This document shows, piece after piece, positions 7,208 through 7,607 of a stretch of DNA of 7,607 bases. Below the pieces are notes generated by a model. It had not been told where the DNA came from. It saw only the letters and a program-made list of their open reading frames with translations, and made no database searches. Source of the stretch: an uncultured Candidatus Poseidoniales archaeon (GTDB lineage Archaea > Thermoplasmatota > Poseidoniia > Poseidoniales > Thalassarchaeaceae). Within the stretch, counting starts at the first letter, position 1. Each line of letters begins with the position of its first letter. The position numbers and the translations under genes were made by a program. Location: the NCBI GenBank assembly GCA_950068635.1, contig CATMIM010000043.1, positions 1-7,607 on the forward strand, in the 5' to 3' direction.

Positions 7208-7378
7208 TCAGCGGAGCGCATCCGCATTCTTGTCGAGGTCACGGGTGATGTTCTTCTGGTGGCTCTCCAGTGTCCCACCTCCGATCTCAAGCAGTTTGGA
7301 GTCACGCCACAGCCTCTCCACGACATACTCTCCGACATATCCGTAGCCGCCCATCACCTGCATCGCCCGGTCTGCGAT
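7208..7378 (-). pseudogene. acyl-CoA dehydrogenase, C-terminal fragment (5' part missing at a junction)
   Basis: About 56 codons in one frame, IADRAMQVMGGYGYVGEYVV followed by ERLWRDSKLLEIGGGTLES and a QKNITRDL stretch, give the C-terminal helical domain of an acyl-CoA dehydrogenase. These FAD enzymes carry out the first oxidation of beta-oxidation or act on branched-chain and aromatic acyl-CoAs. GGYGY, ERLWRD and the GGGTLES segment (normally xEGTSE) are the family's C-terminal landmarks; the full protein would be about 380 residues. The frame ends at TGA 7210-7208. Going upstream, the family match stops at about 7376 and the same frame hits a stop at 7384-7382, so the first 85 percent or so is not here. 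The spacing of 15 bases to the next gene suggests the intact gene headed the archaeal operon. The loss may be biological or an assembly artefact. Confidence 0.85.
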
Positions 7379-7384
7379 ACATCA
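7373..7384. other. chimeric junction between DUF1329 and acyl-CoA dehydrogenase sequence
   Basis: Two protein families meet within a few bases: the last recognisable DUF1329 codon (Tyr, 7379-7377) abuts the first recognisable dehydrogenase codons (IAD from 7378) in a different frame. Base composition also changes here. No terminal inverted repeat, transposase gene or tRNA is seen on the visible side, so nothing points to a mobile element as the cause. Confidence 0.7.
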
Positions 7385-7607
7385 TGACGATGGATTTCCA
7401 CAAGGCATCATCGTGATCGAAGATCAAGGCCAAAACAACGTTATAGGTCTCCTCATCGACGAACATGATCTTGCTGGAGATCGGATGTCCCGTCCATTTC
7501 GGGCGGTGCTCGACCACGAAGCACTGCCTGATTTGCCATCGATCCTCCGGCAGTCGGCTGTACGGTCCATGAAATCTGGCGGGGGATTCGCGCGAATTCG
7601 ATACGCT
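7377..7607 (-). CDS. DUF1329 family protein, internal/C-terminal fragment
   Basis: From the right edge, 77 codons read as GPYSRLPEDRWQIRQCFVVE, then HRPKWTGHPISSKIMFVDEE, then TYNVVLALIFDHDDALWKS. This matches the DUF1329 pattern: a DDRW(E)xR segment, a V(V/I)E strand, HPxxxxxxxxDEET, and a D..GELWK strand near the C terminus. DUF1329 proteins are mainly proteobacterial exported, beta-rich proteins related in fold to LolB/LppX-like outer-membrane carriers; their ligand is not settled. Both ends are missing: the window edge cuts the 5' side, and at about 7377 the family match stops and the reading continues out of frame into acyl-CoA dehydrogenase sequence until a stop at 7302. The segment is visibly less G+C rich than the rest of the window. 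An archaeon without an outer membrane is an unlikely host for it. Confidence 0.7.

Noticed and set aside
7302..7517. A separate 71-residue gene beginning at GTG 7517
   Set aside because: The family match to DUF1329 extends upstream of this GTG in the same frame to the window edge, and the last 25 or so residues are out-of-frame dehydrogenase sequence. It is a fragment plus a junction, not a small gene.
1..7607. Actinobacterial origin suggested by high G+C, the polyketide-type synthase and FabI
   Set aside because: The COG1099 hydrolase signature and the TBP-like protein point to archaea much more specifically than base composition or transferable biosynthetic genes point to actinobacteria. 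Not fully excluded without trees.
1..7607. CRISPR arrays, tRNA/rRNA genes, transposases or att sites
   Set aside because: No regularly spaced repeats, tRNA-like cloverleaf, rRNA-like sequence or transposase/integrase motifs were seen on either strand; the coding genes fill almost the whole window.

Overview
The window looks like high-G+C archaeal DNA, most plausibly from an uncultured planktonic euryarchaeon (Poseidoniales/Marine Group II or Marine Group III). That lineage is inference, not something the sequence proves. Two genes carry the archaeal signal: a TatD-related metal hydrolase of the archaeal COG1099 (MJ0761-like) type with its hallmark ETDYxDDPxRPGAV block, and a protein with a TATA-binding-protein (TBP) fold signature. 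All real coding capacity is on the minus strand; the long plus-strand open frames are shadows typical of G+C-rich DNA.

In transcription order (right to left): (1) 7607 to about 7377, a fragment of a bacterial-type DUF1329 protein, joined abruptly to (2) the C-terminal 55 or so codons of an acyl-CoA dehydrogenase ending at 7208. The join is out of frame and the G+C content visibly drops to its right, so this is an assembly chimera or a real rearrangement. (3) 7192-6404, a 262-residue protein of unknown function, perhaps a decayed TraB relative. (4) 6400-5768, a divergent TBP-like protein. (5) 5758-4886, the COG1099 hydrolase. Genes 2 to 5 are spaced 15, 3 and 9 bases apart with good ribosome binding sites and look like one operon.

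After a 127-base intergenic region rich in inverted repeats, a second two-gene unit follows: (6) 4758-3961, fabI, a bacterial-type enoyl-ACP reductase, and 5 bases later (7) 3955 to beyond the left edge, at least 1318 codons of a multidomain synthase related to PfaA of polyunsaturated fatty acid (PUFA) synthases. Its visible order is KS - AT (malonyl type) - one ACP - start of a second KS.

The most interesting point is the pairing of a PfaA-like megasynthase and FabI, both parts of bacterial acyl-chain synthesis, with archaeal information and housekeeping genes. Archaea make isoprenoid membranes and normally lack this machinery. The two genes would form a self-contained condensing and reducing module (KS/AT/ACP in the large protein, FabI as a trans-acting enoyl reductase). 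Ketoreductase and dehydratase activities would have to lie beyond the left edge or elsewhere. The upstream acyl-CoA dehydrogenase remnant suggests fatty-acid turnover in the same neighbourhood.
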